From the NCBI RefSeq assembly GCF_000332295.1, contig NZ_KB235930.1:3499895-3563894 (forward strand): 64,000 nucleotides of DNA, in the 5' to 3' direction. The translations under genes and the position numbers were made by a program. This stretch comes from Fortiea contorta PCC 7126 (GTDB lineage: Bacteria > Cyanobacteriota > Cyanobacteriia > Cyanobacteriales > Nostocaceae). The notes beneath the pieces were generated by a model. The model was not told the origin of the DNA, ran no database searches, and was given only the letters and a program-made list of their open reading frames with translations. Of this stretch, positions 26,786 through 36,866 are shown piece after piece. The stretch's first letter is position 1; every line of letters starts with the position of its first letter.

Positions 26786-28906
26786 TCAAGTTCCTGGCGT
26801 AGTTTCTGGCGTGGGTGTGGGTGTTTCTGTGGGGGTGGGTGTGGGTGTGGGCGTTTCTGTGGGGGTTGGTGTGGATGTTTCTGTGGGTGTGGGTGTGGGT
26901 GTTTCTGTGGGGGTGGGATTTTCAGCTGTGATGCTGAGTTGATAATCTAGTGGCTGTGATGCTGTGGAGACAACAACAAACTCATAAAAACCGCTTTCTG
27001 GTAGCTTTGCTGAAAGCGTTCGCTGTCTGGAGTCTTCTAAAAATTGCACTCTACCGGAGGGGGAGTAAATCGACAGCAAAATTCTGGGGTTGGCTTTCAG
27101 GTTTACTGCTAGAGATTGTTCTTGGCTGAGTTCGGCAATGAAAACTTTACCATTGGCGCGGTTGAGAGTACCACTAACTGTTTTGCTGGTGGCGCCTTGG
27201 TCAAAAACGATTTTTTGAAAAGCGCTACCTGCTAAGAGTGCGCTAAGTTTGTCGCTAACGAAGCCGTACCAAACTTGTCCGACTGGTTGCTCAAGAAAAT
27301 TTTTACCTCGTTGTTCCGGGAAAGCACTGAAGAAAGCCGCATCACCTAAGTCGTACAAAGAACGGCTACCAACGTTGATTTGGTTAACTTCTACCTTCCA
27401 ACGATCGCGTTCAGCTGTTGTATAAGTACCCAATTGCTGGCGAGCTTTGGCACTCATGGTAGAAAGTTTATCTAATAATTGTCCTGCTAATTGATCCCAT
27501 TCGGCGCGCAAATTTTCATCTTCTGCGCCATCACTAAGGGCGCGTCCTTGCAAATTGGGGTTTTTTTCCCAAAAAATTTCATTGACTAAGTTAACGAAAA
27601 AGTTGGCATCAATACCTAGTTGTTGACGGCGATCGCTTAATCTTTGTTTACGCTGGCGTTCTGCTGGTGAGTATTGGGCGGAGTTAGTGGGGCTAGCGGT
27701 AGGTGTGGGGTCGATAACGCCGGAATTGTCCGCACCAGAACGGGATTGTATCCAGCTATTGGTTCCCCACCAACTCAACCCCGCAAGACCCGTCAACATC
27801 AATACTGTGAGGATAATTTTTGTTGGTGTCCAGGTGTTGGGTTGGGGAGCAGGTGAGGAGACGGAGGGATAGGAAGGTGGGGAGACAGCGACTGTACCGG
27901 ATGTGGGGATGGGTGCGGGGATTGGGGGTTGAGTGGGGGAGTAGGTGAGTGGGGATGGGGCTAGGGCTTCTATAACTTGACGGGCTGATTGATAGCGATC
28001 GCCTGGGCGAGGTGATAACATTCTATTCAGTATTTGCCCTAAAATTGGACTCGTGCTCACTTCCTGTTGCCATTTCCAAGTTAGGGTATGAGTATCAATT
28101 AATTCTTGGGGTTGTTTCCCTGTCAGTAAAACTAACACTGTCACAGCTAAAGCATATAAATCGCTGTGGGGAGAGACTGACCCGGTTTGCATCTGTTCTG
28201 GAGGAGCGAATCCCACTTTTCCTAACAAAGTTGGGACTGGGGAAGATGTAGCCGCGCCGGATTCATAATATTGAGAAGCTACCGCCGCGACTACTTGTTT
28301 AACACCACCAAAATCAATTAATACAGGTAGTTGATCTGCAGTTCGCAGCATTAAGTTATCGGGAGAAATATCCCGGTGAATTACCCCCATTGAGTGAACA
28401 TACTCTAATACAGGTAAAATTTGCTGCATTAATTGGCGGATTTCTGCTTCTGTAAATTTCCCACCATGCTGATTACGGCTATTAAATAAAGAACTATAGG
28501 TTTGTCCTTCTACATAATCTTGGACTAAAAATAGGTATTCTTTAGCACTTAAATTGATGCGAAAAATTTCTCGGAAGCGGGGAATTTGGGGATGTTGTAG
28601 TTTGTAAAGAACGCTGGCTTCTCGCTGAAAAAGTTCCTCTGCTTTTTGCAAAACATAAGCAGTTTGTACTTGGGGAGAAAATTCTTTCAATACGCAAAGT
28701 TCCCGGAAGCGGTTGAGGTCTTCAGCTAAATAAGTGCGTCCAAACCCTCCTTGACCAAGTTGACGCACAATTACATAGCGATCGCCCAAAGTTTGCCCTG
28801 ACTGGATAGTATTATTTATAGACATATTCAATAATTTTTCCCCACAAGTGAGGCAAAAACGGCTATCTTGCGGATTTTTGTGTCCTTGAGAACAATAAAT
28901 TGTCAT
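26786..28906 (-). CDS. Zinc-ribbon Ser/Thr protein kinase with extracytoplasmic PT-rich tail
   Basis: About 706 residues from MTIYCSQG. Order: zinc ribbon with YCSQGHKN and FCLTCGEKL; Hanks-type kinase with GQGGFGRTYLAED, catalytic loop HRDISPDNLML near 175 and DFGGVKQ near 200; Pro/Ser linker; one membrane segment near 362-380 (IILTVLMLTGLAGLSWWG); a helical domain (about 420-570) shared with the neighbouring kinase; a beta-rich domain (IAELSQEQSLAVNLKANPR); and a TPTPTETPTP tail encoded by a GGTGTGGGTGTTTCTGT-type repeat at 26806-26925. It phosphorylates unknown cytosolic proteins, perhaps responding to the outer domain. It overlaps nothing and is followed by its paralogue upstream. Confidence 0.92.
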   Translation of the reverse strand: MTIYCSQGHKNPQDSRFCLTCGEKLLNMSINNTIQSGQTLGDRYVIVRQLGQGGFGRTYLAEDLNRFRELCVLKEFSPQVQTAYVLQKAEELFQREASVLYKLQHPQIPRFREIFRINLSAKEYLFLVQDYVEGQTYSSLFNSRNQHGGKFTEAEIRQLMQQILPVLEYVHSMGVIHRDISPDNLMLRTADQLPVLIDFGGVKQVVAAVASQYYESGAATSSPVPTLLGKVGFAPPEQMQTGSVSPHSDLYALAVTVLVLLTGKQPQELIDTHTLTWKWQQEVSTSPILGQILNRMLSPRPGDRYQSARQVIEALAPSPLTYSPTQPPIPAPIPTSGTVAVSPPSYPSVSSPAPQPNTWTPTKIILTVLMLTGLAGLSWWGTNSWIQSRSGADNSGVIDPTPTASPTNSAQYSPAERQRKQRLSDRRQQLGIDANFFVNLVNEIFWEKNPNLQGRALSDGAEDENLRAEWDQLAGQLLDKLSTMSAKARQQLGTYTTAERDRWKVEVNQINVGSRSLYDLGDAAFFSAFPEQRGKNFLEQPVGQVWYGFVSDKLSALLAGSAFQKIVFDQGATSKTVSGTLNRANGKVFIAELSQEQSLAVNLKANPRILLSIYSPSGRVQFLEDSRQRTLSAKLPESGFYEFVVVSTASQPLDYQLSITAENPTPTETPTPTPTETSTPTPTETPTPTPTPTETPTPTPETTPGT
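26806..26925 (-). repeat. TPTP-coding repeat
   Basis: GTGGGTGTGGGTGTTTCTGT and variants repeat within the 3' end of the kinase gene, encoding the PTPTETPT tail. Repeat number should vary between strains. Confidence 0.75.
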
Positions 28907-28953
28907 TTGTGATTGACCGAGAGTCAAAAGTTTCTTCCCTGTTACCCATTTCC

Positions 28954-30648
28954 CTAATTGCTTGATTGTACTTTACTGACTTGATCAGCGGCGATCGCAT
29001 ACCAAATTTGCCCGTAGGTCTGCTGATTTAGTTTCCCACGCTGTTGACCAGGAAACAAGCGATCAAATTTTGCGTAGGTGTCTTTATTTAACTGATTAAT
29101 AGTATAATTACCAAGCTGCCTATTCTGTGCTTGTTGTCTCCAGATGTCATAATTTCTTTGACTATAGTTTCCTAGTTGACGACGTGTTGGTGTACTGAGG
29201 TTAGCTTGTTCTATTTTTTTCAATAAATCTTCCGCCACTGCGTACCATTCATCTCGGAGGGCTGCGTCTTCTGGTTTAGCAGTGAGGCTGCGACCTTGTA
29301 ATTCTGGTTTTTTTGTATAAAATATACTATCCGCCATCCTGATAAAAAATCCTTCGGGGATTTCTAACTGTTGACGGCGATTGAAAATTTGTGCAATCCG
29401 AGTTGTATTTTTGTCGCTGGTGGGTTTAGCTGCGGGTTCTCCTCCCTCTGGGAACTTTGGTAGGGAAATTGTCGGTAAAGAGATAGAGGTGATTCCTCGC
29501 CATGCGGCGTTGACGAGTGTGAAAGTGCCAGCGACACTGATGACAACTACACTTGTTCCCACTAGACTAACAGCAAATGGACGCAGCCAAACTGGCATGG
29601 GGATTTTTTGCACGGCTATTTGCGTCTTACTGTGAAATTTACTGGCGATCGCTTGGGTACGTTTGACGCCAGGAGCTGCTACCATAGTCTTGATTCTGGT
29701 AACATAAGGGTTGGCTGGTTTGAATGAATTTGCCGAAGGTAAACTTTTGAGAACTTGAGCTGCATTTTGGTAGCGATCGCTCGGTTTATAAGCCAACATC
29801 TTTTTGAGTACAGTTTCCAGTTGGGGAGTGACTTTGATTTCTTTTCCCCAAAGCCACAGTCCCTGATAGCTATCATAAAGGTGTTGCGGTTCTTTACCTG
29901 TGAGCAATACCAAGGATGTGACTGCTAAGGAATATAAATCGCTACTATAAAAAGCCTTTCCTTGGCGTAGTTGCTCTTCAGGTGCGTAGCCTTTTTTCCC
30001 CAACAAAGTGTGATTCACGCCCAATTTAGTTAACCATAAACCTTGAGAAGCGGGTAATTGTTTCACGCCACCAAAATCAATCAGCACAGGTAAATTATCA
30101 CTGCGACGCAAAATCAAATTATCGGGGGAAATATCGCGGTGCACTACATCTTGGGAATGCAGGTAAGATAAAACTGGCAGAATATTTTGCAGCAGGGTAA
30201 TTACTTCTGCTTCACTAAAAGCCTGTCTTTGGCTTTGGCGCTGTGCTAATAATTGGTAATAGTTATCTCCTTCTATATAGTCTTGAACTAGAAAGAATAA
30301 ATCTTTACCGTTGAGTTTTTCTGAAAATGAAGAATGGAAACGAGGAATTTGCGGGTGCTGGAGTTTTTTTAACACATTCGCTTCCCGCTCAAACAATTCT
30401 TTAGCTTTTTGCAAATCTTGCTTTTCTTCTACTTGGGGCGCAAATTCTTTGAGTACGCACTGTTGTTGAGATTGGTTTTCATCTGCGGCTAAATATGTTC
30501 TACCAAAGCCGCCTTGTCCTAATTGTCTGATAATTCGGTAGCGTTTATTGATAATTTGTCCTACAGGTAACGGTAATGGTTCACCACAGTGGGTGCAAAA
30601 ACGGCTATTACCATTATTTAAGTGTTGTTGACTGCAATAAACCTGCAT
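28954..30648 (-). CDS. Zinc-ribbon Ser/Thr protein kinase (paralogue)
   Basis: A 564-residue kinase built like its neighbour: zinc ribbon (VYCSQQHLNN, FCTHCGEPL), kinase domain with GQGGFGRTYLAADE, HRDISPDNLILR near 168 and DFGGVKQLP near 190, membrane segment near 355-382 (VSLVGTSVVVISVAGTFTL), then the same C-terminal helical module (RRQQLEIPEGFFIR, LQGRSLTAKPEDA, RRQLGNYSQRN) that corresponds to RRQQLGIDANFFVN and LQGRALSDGAEDE of the first. It lacks the beta-rich domain and the PT tail. The two genes lie head to tail 47 bp apart, so a tandem duplication with later divergence is likely, probably cotranscribed with this one first. Confidence 0.92.
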   Translation of the reverse strand: MQVYCSQQHLNNGNSRFCTHCGEPLPLPVGQIINKRYRIIRQLGQGGFGRTYLAADENQSQQQCVLKEFAPQVEEKQDLQKAKELFEREANVLKKLQHPQIPRFHSSFSEKLNGKDLFFLVQDYIEGDNYYQLLAQRQSQRQAFSEAEVITLLQNILPVLSYLHSQDVVHRDISPDNLILRRSDNLPVLIDFGGVKQLPASQGLWLTKLGVNHTLLGKKGYAPEEQLRQGKAFYSSDLYSLAVTSLVLLTGKEPQHLYDSYQGLWLWGKEIKVTPQLETVLKKMLAYKPSDRYQNAAQVLKSLPSANSFKPANPYVTRIKTMVAAPGVKRTQAIASKFHSKTQIAVQKIPMPVWLRPFAVSLVGTSVVVISVAGTFTLVNAAWRGITSISLPTISLPKFPEGGEPAAKPTSDKNTTRIAQIFNRRQQLEIPEGFFIRMADSIFYTKKPELQGRSLTAKPEDAALRDEWYAVAEDLLKKIEQANLSTPTRRQLGNYSQRNYDIWRQQAQNRQLGNYTINQLNKDTYAKFDRLFPGQQRGKLNQQTYGQIWYAIAADQVSKVQSSN

Positions 30649-30804
30649 GGCACTGTGATGATAAATGAGGATTTTTGTAAGTTGCTACAGCACAGATGGC
30701 ATTATTTACGGAAACTTTCATAATTGGGGGGGACTCGGATTCTATGCAGCTTCATAAAAAATTGGTATAAGTCTAATTTAAGCTTTGAAAACAGTCCCTA
30801 GTCT

Positions 30805-30989
30805 TAGTTTCTTGATTTCGGGTGGTCGTTTCTTGATTTCGGGTGGTCGTTTCTTGAATTCGGGTGGTCGTTTCTTGATTCCGGGTGGTCGTTTCTTGAT
30901 TCCGGGTGGTCGTTTCTTGAATTCGGGTGGTCGTTTCTTGATTTCGGGTAGTTGTTCCTTGAATTCGGGTGGTTGTTCCTTGATTTCGC
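30805..30989. repeat. 21-bp tandem repeat, eight units
   Basis: Units begin at 30820, 30841, 30862, 30883, 30904, 30925, 30946 and 30967; consensus GGGTGGTCGTTTCTTGAWTYC. Differences among units are mostly at two positions, and the last two units carry TTGTTCC in place of TCGTTTC. Because 21 is a multiple of three, long frames without stop appear on both strands. Confidence 0.92.
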
Positions 30990-31267
30990 GTTAAGTAAAT
31001 GGGTACAATTAAACTCAACGATAGGACTTATATTTGATTTTTGAACAAACTCCGTACCATTCAAACAGCCTTCTTCCCTATTGCCTATTACCTGTCTCCA
31101 CGAGTGATAATACCAATTTGAAAAAAGAATGCGACACATCAACAAGACCCCTCCCCAAGGCATCGCTACAGTGTATACACAAGTATTGTAGAGTTGCGCC
31201 ATAGCCTTTGGATCCCCCCAACCCCTCTTAAAAATGCAGGGGTCAGTAATGACTGGAGTTTTTAAAC

Positions 31268-31312
31268 GCGGCGAAAAGTTGCGTGCGAGGGTTCCCCTCG
31301 TTGAGCAACTGG
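31268..31312 (-). repeat. Inverted copy of the dispersed palindromic repeat
   Basis: GAAAAGTTGCGTGCGAGGGT continues with TCCCCTCGTTGAGCAACTGG. Read on the other strand it matches the repeat at 8420-8450 with a shorter central G/C run. Confidence 0.7.
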
Positions 31313-31384
31313 CGTTGTGGGGAAGGTCTCCTTCCACAAAACTTTTCCAGACAGAGGTACACTGAGGTAAGTTAGGTATAGATT

Positions 31385-31828
31385 TTATGAGTTACTGGGG
31401 TTTTCTTTTTGATGACCATTCTTGTCTCTTTTAATACTTTCTTCTAAGGCTTGGATTTGTTCGCGTCGGGCTTCTAGTTCTATGGTACGACGAGCTAGGT
31501 CTTGGTTTTGCAAGGTGAGGGATTGTCGCCAGTGTTCTGCGCGTTCTGCTTCTTGTTGTAAAAAGTCGGGAGTGATACCATTGGCAAGGTAGGTTTGCAC
31601 TAGGTATAGTACCCAGTTGGTGGCGTCTTCGAGTCTTTCTATATCACCTGTGGGGGAAAGTTCGACTAGGAGGAGTAGTTTCTCGCTCATGGTGTTACCT
31701 TTTCCCAATAATATGAAGGCTTCTTCTGGGATCATGATCCAGAGGTTTTCTGCTTCTTGTCGCGCTAGTAAGCGTAGTTGATGCTGGTCTAAAAATTCGT
31801 TTTTATGCACCTGAGCTAGATATAACAT
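31385..31828 (-). CDS. Hypothetical protein with C-terminal coiled coil
   Basis: A 147-residue protein. The first 60 residues alternate hydrophobic and polar stretches (NEFLDQHQLRLLARQEAENL, IPEEAFILLGKG) with no membrane segment; residues 90-135 are a charged coiled coil (FLQQEAERAEHWRQSLTLQN, IELEARREQIQALEESIKRD). No named domain recognised. It lies 187 bp downstream of valS on the same strand but a strong terminator stands between them, so it is probably expressed separately. Confidence 0.65.
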   Translation of the reverse strand: MLYLAQVHKNEFLDQHQLRLLARQEAENLWIMIPEEAFILLGKGNTMSEKLLLLVELSPTGDIERLEDATNWVLYLVQTYLANGITPDFLQQEAERAEHWRQSLTLQNQDLARRTIELEARREQIQALEESIKRDKNGHQKENPSNS

Positions 31829-31959
31829 GAATGATGCTTCCCTCCAATTGGAAGTTTAAAATCCCAAACATAATTTTTAATTTTTTTTAAGGGCGATAAT
31901 CATAAGTTATGAGTTGTGAATTATGAAATTTACATATGTTTTTAATTCATAATTCACTT

Positions 31960-31994
31960 AAAAAAGGGAACGGGGAATGGTGTTCCCTTTTTTT
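31960..31994 (-). terminator. Intrinsic terminator of valS
   Basis: AAAAAAGGGAAC and GTTCCCTTTTTTT flank a 10-nt loop just beyond the valS stop. Read on the minus strand it is a stem followed by T residues. Confidence 0.75.
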
Positions 31995-32014
31995 GTGATA
32001 GTTACCAATTGCAG

Positions 32015-35000
32015 CTATAGTAAGCTAAGTAGGCGTAGGCGTAAAATTTCGACTTGTTTTTCGGCTTCTGCGAGAGCATCTCGCGCACTTTGGACAACAT
32101 CAGCTCTTGCTTTATCGACAAAATTTGGGTTGTTTAACCTCCCGCTGAGAGATTCTACTTCGGCTTCGGCTTTTTTCAGGCTTTTTTCTAGTTTGGCACG
32201 GACTGTTTCAATATCTACTACACCTGTGAGTGGAATGACTACTTGGACTGTACCGATGACGCCGGCGATGGAGTTTTCAGGTACTTGGGGTTGTGGTAAT
32301 TGTGGTAGTGGGGTAGGTGGTATCGGTTGATTATGAGTGGGTGAAAATAATTGTGCCCAAAATTCGCGTCTAGATTGCGCTGGTATTAAATATCGCGTGA
32401 TGAACCAAGTTGTGTAAACAAGACCAACGGCTTCAAATAATGTTCCGACGGCGGGTAGTTCGTCGATTGCGTCTACGGCGGTGTAACCTAGTTTAGTGTA
32501 AATAATGAGAGCGATCGCTAAACCAATTGCTTTAATCCCACGCCAGGGGTTAGGCTTGGGACGCGGAATAATGACTGTGAGGCTGTTTTGCTCGCCATCT
32601 ATGGTTAAATTTTCTACTTTCGCTAAGTCTTTGATGTATGTTTGTCCGGCGGTGAGGATTTGTCTCTCTTTGGCGTTTTCACTCTGCAAATTCGCTGTTA
32701 CTTTCACCCCTGGTTTGACATCTGCTTCTGCGCGGAGGTTGCGAATGGTGCGGATGGTGCCGATTAATAAATCAAATTGTGTTTCGAGTTCGGGATTAAT
32801 CGAGTTATAATCGGTCTGGGGATAGCTTTGTAATGCTAAGATTTGCGGCGATGTTGTTGGTTGTTGGGTGAGAGTCTGCCAAATCTCCTCGGTGATATGA
32901 GGCATGAAAGGATGCAGAAGTTTTAAAATCCCTTCTAAAATATGGGCGAGCATTTGTTGAGCGACTCGTCGTGATGCTTGGTATGCATCAGACGCGCCCT
33001 CCACAGTTTCGTTTTGGGGTTGCAATCTGGATTTTACCAGTTCAATATACCAGTCACAAAAGTCTCCCCAAATAAATTCATACAGTCCCTTGGCTGCTTC
33101 TCCTAAACCGTAGTTGTTGATGGCGTCGGTGGTTTGTTGCACTACTTGATGATAGCGAGAAAGTAGCCAGCGATCGCTTAATTCTGTAGGCTGGGGTAGA
33201 CCTAATTGTTGTGGTGTTTGTCCATCTAAATTCATCATCACAAACCGCGCCGCGTTCCACAACTTATTGGCAAAGTTGCGGGAAGCTTCCACTGATGATG
33301 ATTCATCCTTTTTGCGATCGTATTCTAAACGAATATCTTGACCAGCTCCTGCGACTTCCTTGACTAAGGTATAGCGTAGAGCATCAGTGCCATATTTTTG
33401 AATCAGCAACAGCGGGTCAATGCCATTATTCGCTGATTTTGACATCTTTTTATTGTTTTCATCCCTCACCAAACCGTGGATGTAAACAGTTTGAAATGGC
33501 ATTGCATCCGTGAAATGTCCACCCATCATCGTCATCCTGGCTACCCAGAAAAAGATGATATCAAAACCTGTCACCAAGGTGGTAGTGGGGTAATAGGTGG
33601 ATAAATCTTGGGTTTGTTCCGGCCAGCCCAAAGTAGAAAACGGCCAAATTCCCGAAGAAAACCAAGTATCTAAAACATCTGGGTCTTGGGCTAACTTGAC
33701 ATTTTCCCCAAATTGTGACTTTGCTTGCTCCCAAGCTGCAGTTGCATTATGGGCGACGATAAAGGGTGTGGAGTCGGTAATTTCTCCACCTGTTTCGCTG
33801 ACAGCATACCAAGCGGGTATTTGGTGTCCCCACCACAATTGACGAGAAATACACCAATCTCGCAAATTCACCAACCAATCCCGATAAACCTTTGTCCAGC
33901 GTTGGGGAACAAATTCCGGTGAATTTTTCTGGTCGAGAAACTCCAAAGCTTTATCAGCCAAGGGGCGAATTTTCACAAACCACTGAGTTGACAACAGCGG
34001 TTCTACAGGAACTTTACCGCGATCGCTGTAAGGAACGGTATGCTTATAATCTTCCACCTTGACTAAAAAACCTTCAGCTTCTAAGCGAGACACCACGTTT
34101 TTTCTCGCCACGAAGCGGTCTTGTCCTTGAAAATCTCCCGCATTAGCATTCAAGGAGCCGTCTTTATTCATAATATTAATCAACGGCAGATGGTGACGCT
34201 TACCCATTTCAAAATCATTGGTGTCATGAGCTGGAGTCACCTTCACGCAACCGGTACCGAATGCACGGTCAACAAATTCATCTGCAATAATGGGAATTTC
34301 TCGTTGTGTAATTGGCAGAGTGACAGTTTTACCAATTAAATGCTGATATCTCTCATCTTCGGGGTTCACCGCCACTGCAGTATCACCCAACATTGTTTCT
34401 GGTCGAGTCGTCGCTACCTCCACATTACCAGAACCATCAGTTAAAGGATAGCGCAAATGCCAAAGATGACCATTAACTTCTTGATTTTCCACCTCCACAT
34501 CCGATACCGCTGACTGGGAAGCTGGACACCAATTGACTAAATATTCACCGCGATAAATTAAGTCTTCCTGATACAAGCGCACAAACGCTTCCACCACCGC
34601 TTGTGATAAACCTTCATCCAGAGTAAACCTTTCCCGCGACCAGTCAACCGACACACCCAAGCGTCTTAACTGGTTAACAATTGTCCCTCCAGATTCTGCT
34701 TTCCATTGCCAAGCACGTTCTAAAAATTGCTCTCGTCCCAAATCATAGCGAGTTTTGCCCTCTGCTTTGAGTTGTTTTTCCAGAATTGTCTGTACCGCAA
34801 TACTCGCGTGGTCAGTTCCCGGTAGCCATAGAGTGTTACGTCCCTGCATTCGATGGTAGCGGACAAGGGCGTCAATTAACGCACTTTCAAAAGCGTGACC
34901 CATGTGTAAACTACCAGTAACATTAGGTGGTGGGATGACAACGCAGTAAGGTTCACCACCTTTGTTGGGGTCAGCTTTGTAAACTTGGTTTTCTTCCCAG

Positions 35001-35071
35001 AATTTTTGCCATTTGGCTTCTGTGGCGAAGGGTTCATAAAGACTCGGAAGATTCGGAATAGTTGCGGTCAT
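32015..35071 (-). CDS. valS: Valyl-tRNA synthetase with CAAD membrane insert
   Basis: A 1018-residue class I synthetase that charges tRNA-Val. HIGH motif in [12 protein letters not shown] near 50, the editing (CP1) domain with [12 protein letters not shown] near 225, and [12 protein letters not shown] near 545. Between the anticodon-binding domain and the C-terminal coiled-coil tail (about 935-1018, [20 protein letters not shown]) there is an extra segment at about 836-915 with two hydrophobic helices ([20 protein letters not shown] and [17 protein letters not shown]). This matches the CAAD domain described in some cyanobacterial aminoacyl-tRNA synthetases, which anchors them to thylakoid membranes. 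Standard bacterial ValRS is about 880-950 residues without it. Confidence 0.96.
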   Translation of the reverse strand: MTATIPNLPSLYEPFATEAKWQKFWEENQVYKADPNKGGEPYCVVIPPPNVTGSLHMGHAFESALIDALVRYHRMQGRNTLWLPGTDHASIAVQTILEKQLKAEGKTRYDLGREQFLERAWQWKAESGGTIVNQLRRLGVSVDWSRERFTLDEGLSQAVVEAFVRLYQEDLIYRGEYLVNWCPASQSAVSDVEVENQEVNGHLWHLRYPLTDGSGNVEVATTRPETMLGDTAVAVNPEDERYQHLIGKTVTLPITQREIPIIADEFVDRAFGTGCVKVTPAHDTNDFEMGKRHHLPLINIMNKDGSLNANAGDFQGQDRFVARKNVVSRLEAEGFLVKVEDYKHTVPYSDRGKVPVEPLLSTQWFVKIRPLADKALEFLDQKNSPEFVPQRWTKVYRDWLVNLRDWCISRQLWWGHQIPAWYAVSETGGEITDSTPFIVAHNATAAWEQAKSQFGENVKLAQDPDVLDTWFSSGIWPFSTLGWPEQTQDLSTYYPTTTLVTGFDIIFFWVARMTMMGGHFTDAMPFQTVYIHGLVRDENNKKMSKSANNGIDPLLLIQKYGTDALRYTLVKEVAGAGQDIRLEYDRKKDESSSVEASRNFANKLWNAARFVMMNLDGQTPQQLGLPQPTELSDRWLLSRYHQVVQQTTDAINNYGLGEAAKGLYEFIWGDFCDWYIELVKSRLQPQNETVEGASDAYQASRRVAQQMLAHILEGILKLLHPFMPHITEEIWQTLTQQPTTSPQILALQSYPQTDYNSINPELETQFDLLIGTIRTIRNLRAEADVKPGVKVTANLQSENAKERQILTAGQTYIKDLAKVENLTIDGEQNSLTVIIPRPKPNPWRGIKAIGLAIALIIYTKLGYTAVDAIDELPAVGTLFEAVGLVYTTWFITRYLIPAQSRREFWAQLFSPTHNQPIPPTPLPQLPQPQVPENSIAGVIGTVQVVIPLTGVVDIETVRAKLEKSLKKAEAEVESLSGRLNNPNFVDKARADVVQSARDALAEAEKQVEILRLRLLSLL

Positions 35072-35119
35072 GCTGGGAAAACTAGGTTGGAAGGACTCTA
35101 ATAAATTTTGCCACAGGGT

Positions 35120-36094
35120 TCATACTTCAGCTTTCTGTGTGATACTTTTTTCCCCAGCTAGGGTATCACGCTGGTTAATCAAATAGATGCTGATTAAAGT
35201 TAAACCTACTCCCACCCACTGCAAAGGAGAAAGAATTTCTTGGAGGAAGATATTCCCGAATAACAGCGCAAAGACAGGCGTCAGAAAGGTGAGGGAACTA
35301 AGACTGGTGAGACTACCGCTAGCTGCGAAGTAGAAAAATAATCCGTAAGCGATCGCACTACCGAAGACTGTAGCGTATCCTAAAGCTAGACCGTCGGATA
35401 TTGTGAGATTTTGCCACTGTTGAGTTTCAAACACCGACGACATCGCCCACAATGGCAATCCACCAATGATCATATGCCATCCTGTCGCCACCACTGGGTC
35501 AACATACTGCATCACAAACCTAATTAATACTGTTCCCACCGCCATCGACAAAGCTGCTAACAACATCAACCACTCGCCAGAATCTAATAATTGCTGCCAG
35601 TTGCCGATGGTAAGATGAACGGGAGCAGTAAATAAATGCAAAATCCACTCATCCGGTAAGCCGATTAAACTGATACCGGAAACTCCCAATCCCAATCCTA
35701 GCCATCCCCAAAACCCAATGCGTTCTTGGAATAGCCATAACGATAATAAAGCTACGGCTAAAGGTTGGGAGTCAATCATCACCGAACCCAAACCTGCTCC
35801 AGTTCTGACTAATCCTTCTGCTAAAAAGCCTTGAAAAAGAGTTCCATTCACTATCCCAAATATGGCAATCCACAGCCAAGCCATCCAACTTTGGGGCTGT
35901 GATTTACCCATGAGTGCTCCTGCCATCAAGATTAACACCCCCGCTGGTAACAATCGCACTCCCGCCATAAATAGCGGTGTGGTGTGGGGTAAAACTCCTT
36001 TCATCGCTACCATCGCCGTTCCCCACAGAAAGAACGGGGCGATGAGAAGTATTGTGGTTAGGGGTAATCGTGATGCACTAAGTTTCAGCTGCAT
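35120..36094 (-). CDS. EamA/DMT-family permease
   Basis: A 324-residue protein with about ten hydrophobic helices and the internal duplication of the EamA drug/metabolite transporter superfamily (FLWGTAMVAMKGVLPHTTPL in the first half; ATVFGSAIAYGLFFYFAASG and LTFLTPVFALLFGNIFLQE in the second). It sits in the cytoplasmic membrane and exports a small metabolite; substrate unknown. Encoded just upstream of valS on the same strand, gap 48 bp. Confidence 0.87.
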   Translation of the reverse strand: MQLKLSASRLPLTTILLIAPFFLWGTAMVAMKGVLPHTTPLFMAGVRLLPAGVLILMAGALMGKSQPQSWMAWLWIAIFGIVNGTLFQGFLAEGLVRTGAGLGSVMIDSQPLAVALLSLWLFQERIGFWGWLGLGLGVSGISLIGLPDEWILHLFTAPVHLTIGNWQQLLDSGEWLMLLAALSMAVGTVLIRFVMQYVDPVVATGWHMIIGGLPLWAMSSVFETQQWQNLTISDGLALGYATVFGSAIAYGLFFYFAASGSLTSLSSLTFLTPVFALLFGNIFLQEILSPLQWVGVGLTLISIYLINQRDTLAGEKSITQKAEV

Positions 36095-36199
36095 GGGTTT
36101 GCTGATGCCTTTGTTTAAGAGATGTAAAAATTACTTTAAATAATTTTACCTAATTGTGCGAGTAAGCTACCGCCAAATCTAAGATTGTGGTGTCTCGCA

Positions 36200-36271
36200 G
36201 AATCTGAGGCTGAGTTCTGTGATGAAGCGATTCAGGAAAAGCTGGATAGAGAAAAGCAGTTAGAGAGTTAG
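36200..36271 (+). pseudogene. Duplicated 3' fragment of the RHH-like gene
   Basis: These 24 codons read ESEAEFCDEAIQEKLDREKQ then LES and a stop, nearly identical to the C-terminus of the gene at 36912-37097 (AEFCREAIQEKLDREKQLES). No start or N-terminal part is present. The similarity continues past the stop through ATTGTCTCAAAATTAAAGTC to 36300, so this is a partial segment duplication rather than convergence. Confidence 0.8.
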
Positions 36272-36403
36272 TTTTTTATATTGTCTCAAAATTAAAGTCA
36301 GGCGATCGCATTTCATAATATACTCAGGGCGATCGCTTCGGGATAATATAAAAAAGCACTCCATTTTCAGGAATGCAGTCAAGATATCATCAGGTATATG
36401 CTG

Positions 36404-36784
36404 TTATTGCATTCCCAGTAAATCTATTGCCTGTTCAAGGTAATTCTTAGCTCTCCACAACGCTAACAGTCTCTCTTGCTGATATCTGTGTGGATATTCC
36501 ATTCTTCTGTTCTCCAAAGATATTCTAATCAGCGCTGACTGTTCTAATGTCGGTGTATTTATCTCATCCAGCGCAATACCAATGTTTTCGCAGTTAGTGA
36601 ATGACAGTCTCCTCAAACCTCTACCTTGTTCTAACTGTTGTAAAGCCAGTGTCGGGAACGCCATTAGCGTGGTAATGTAGTTTTCTTTGTGAGCAGCGCT
36701 ACCAGTTAGGCGCAACCCGTAGCGGTGACAGAGAATTTTCAACTGTGGAATCGCCAACAGTTCTAATTCGGTTCTCGTGAACAT
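36404..36784 (-). CDS. Hypothetical protein with SAP-like N-terminus
   Basis: A 126-residue protein from MFTRTELELLAIPQL. The first 45 residues (LKILCHRYGLRLTGSAAHKE then NYITTLMAF) resemble a SAP-type helix-extended loop-helix, a DNA-binding motif, but this is by eye. The rest has no recognised domain and is rich in Leu and Arg. The frame is open back to 36949, but that part reads through a palindrome shared with the divergent gene and is not believed. It is divergent from the RHH-like gene, with a 20-bp palindrome between them. Confidence 0.6.
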   Translation of the reverse strand: MFTRTELELLAIPQLKILCHRYGLRLTGSAAHKENYITTLMAFPTLALQQLEQGRGLRRLSFTNCENIGIALDEINTPTLEQSALIRISLENRRMEYPHRYQQERLLALWRAKNYLEQAIDLLGMQ

Positions 36785-36866
36785 AAAATGAAAGTGTCCA
36801 TTTCTAATTGGATTATTGGTGGTTAACAACTTTTCCAGGGGAGATAACCACCAATTAAACACTTTA

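Larger units (their letters stand above)
30649..31384. other. Repeat-rich gene-free region
   Basis: 736 bp that hold the 21-bp tandem repeat (30805-30989) and an inverted copy of the dispersed palindromic repeat (31268-31312). Frames that look open here arise from the 3-periodic repeat and are not convincing genes. Confidence 0.55.

Noticed and set aside
30805-30989. CRISPR array
   Set aside because: The 21-bp units are contiguous without unique spacers.
30773-31337. Minus-strand frames giving NQETTTRNQETTTR and NSRNDHPKSRNDHP repeats
   Set aside because: They are translations of the 21-bp DNA repeat in different frames and of the dispersed palindrome; no start or conserved flank.
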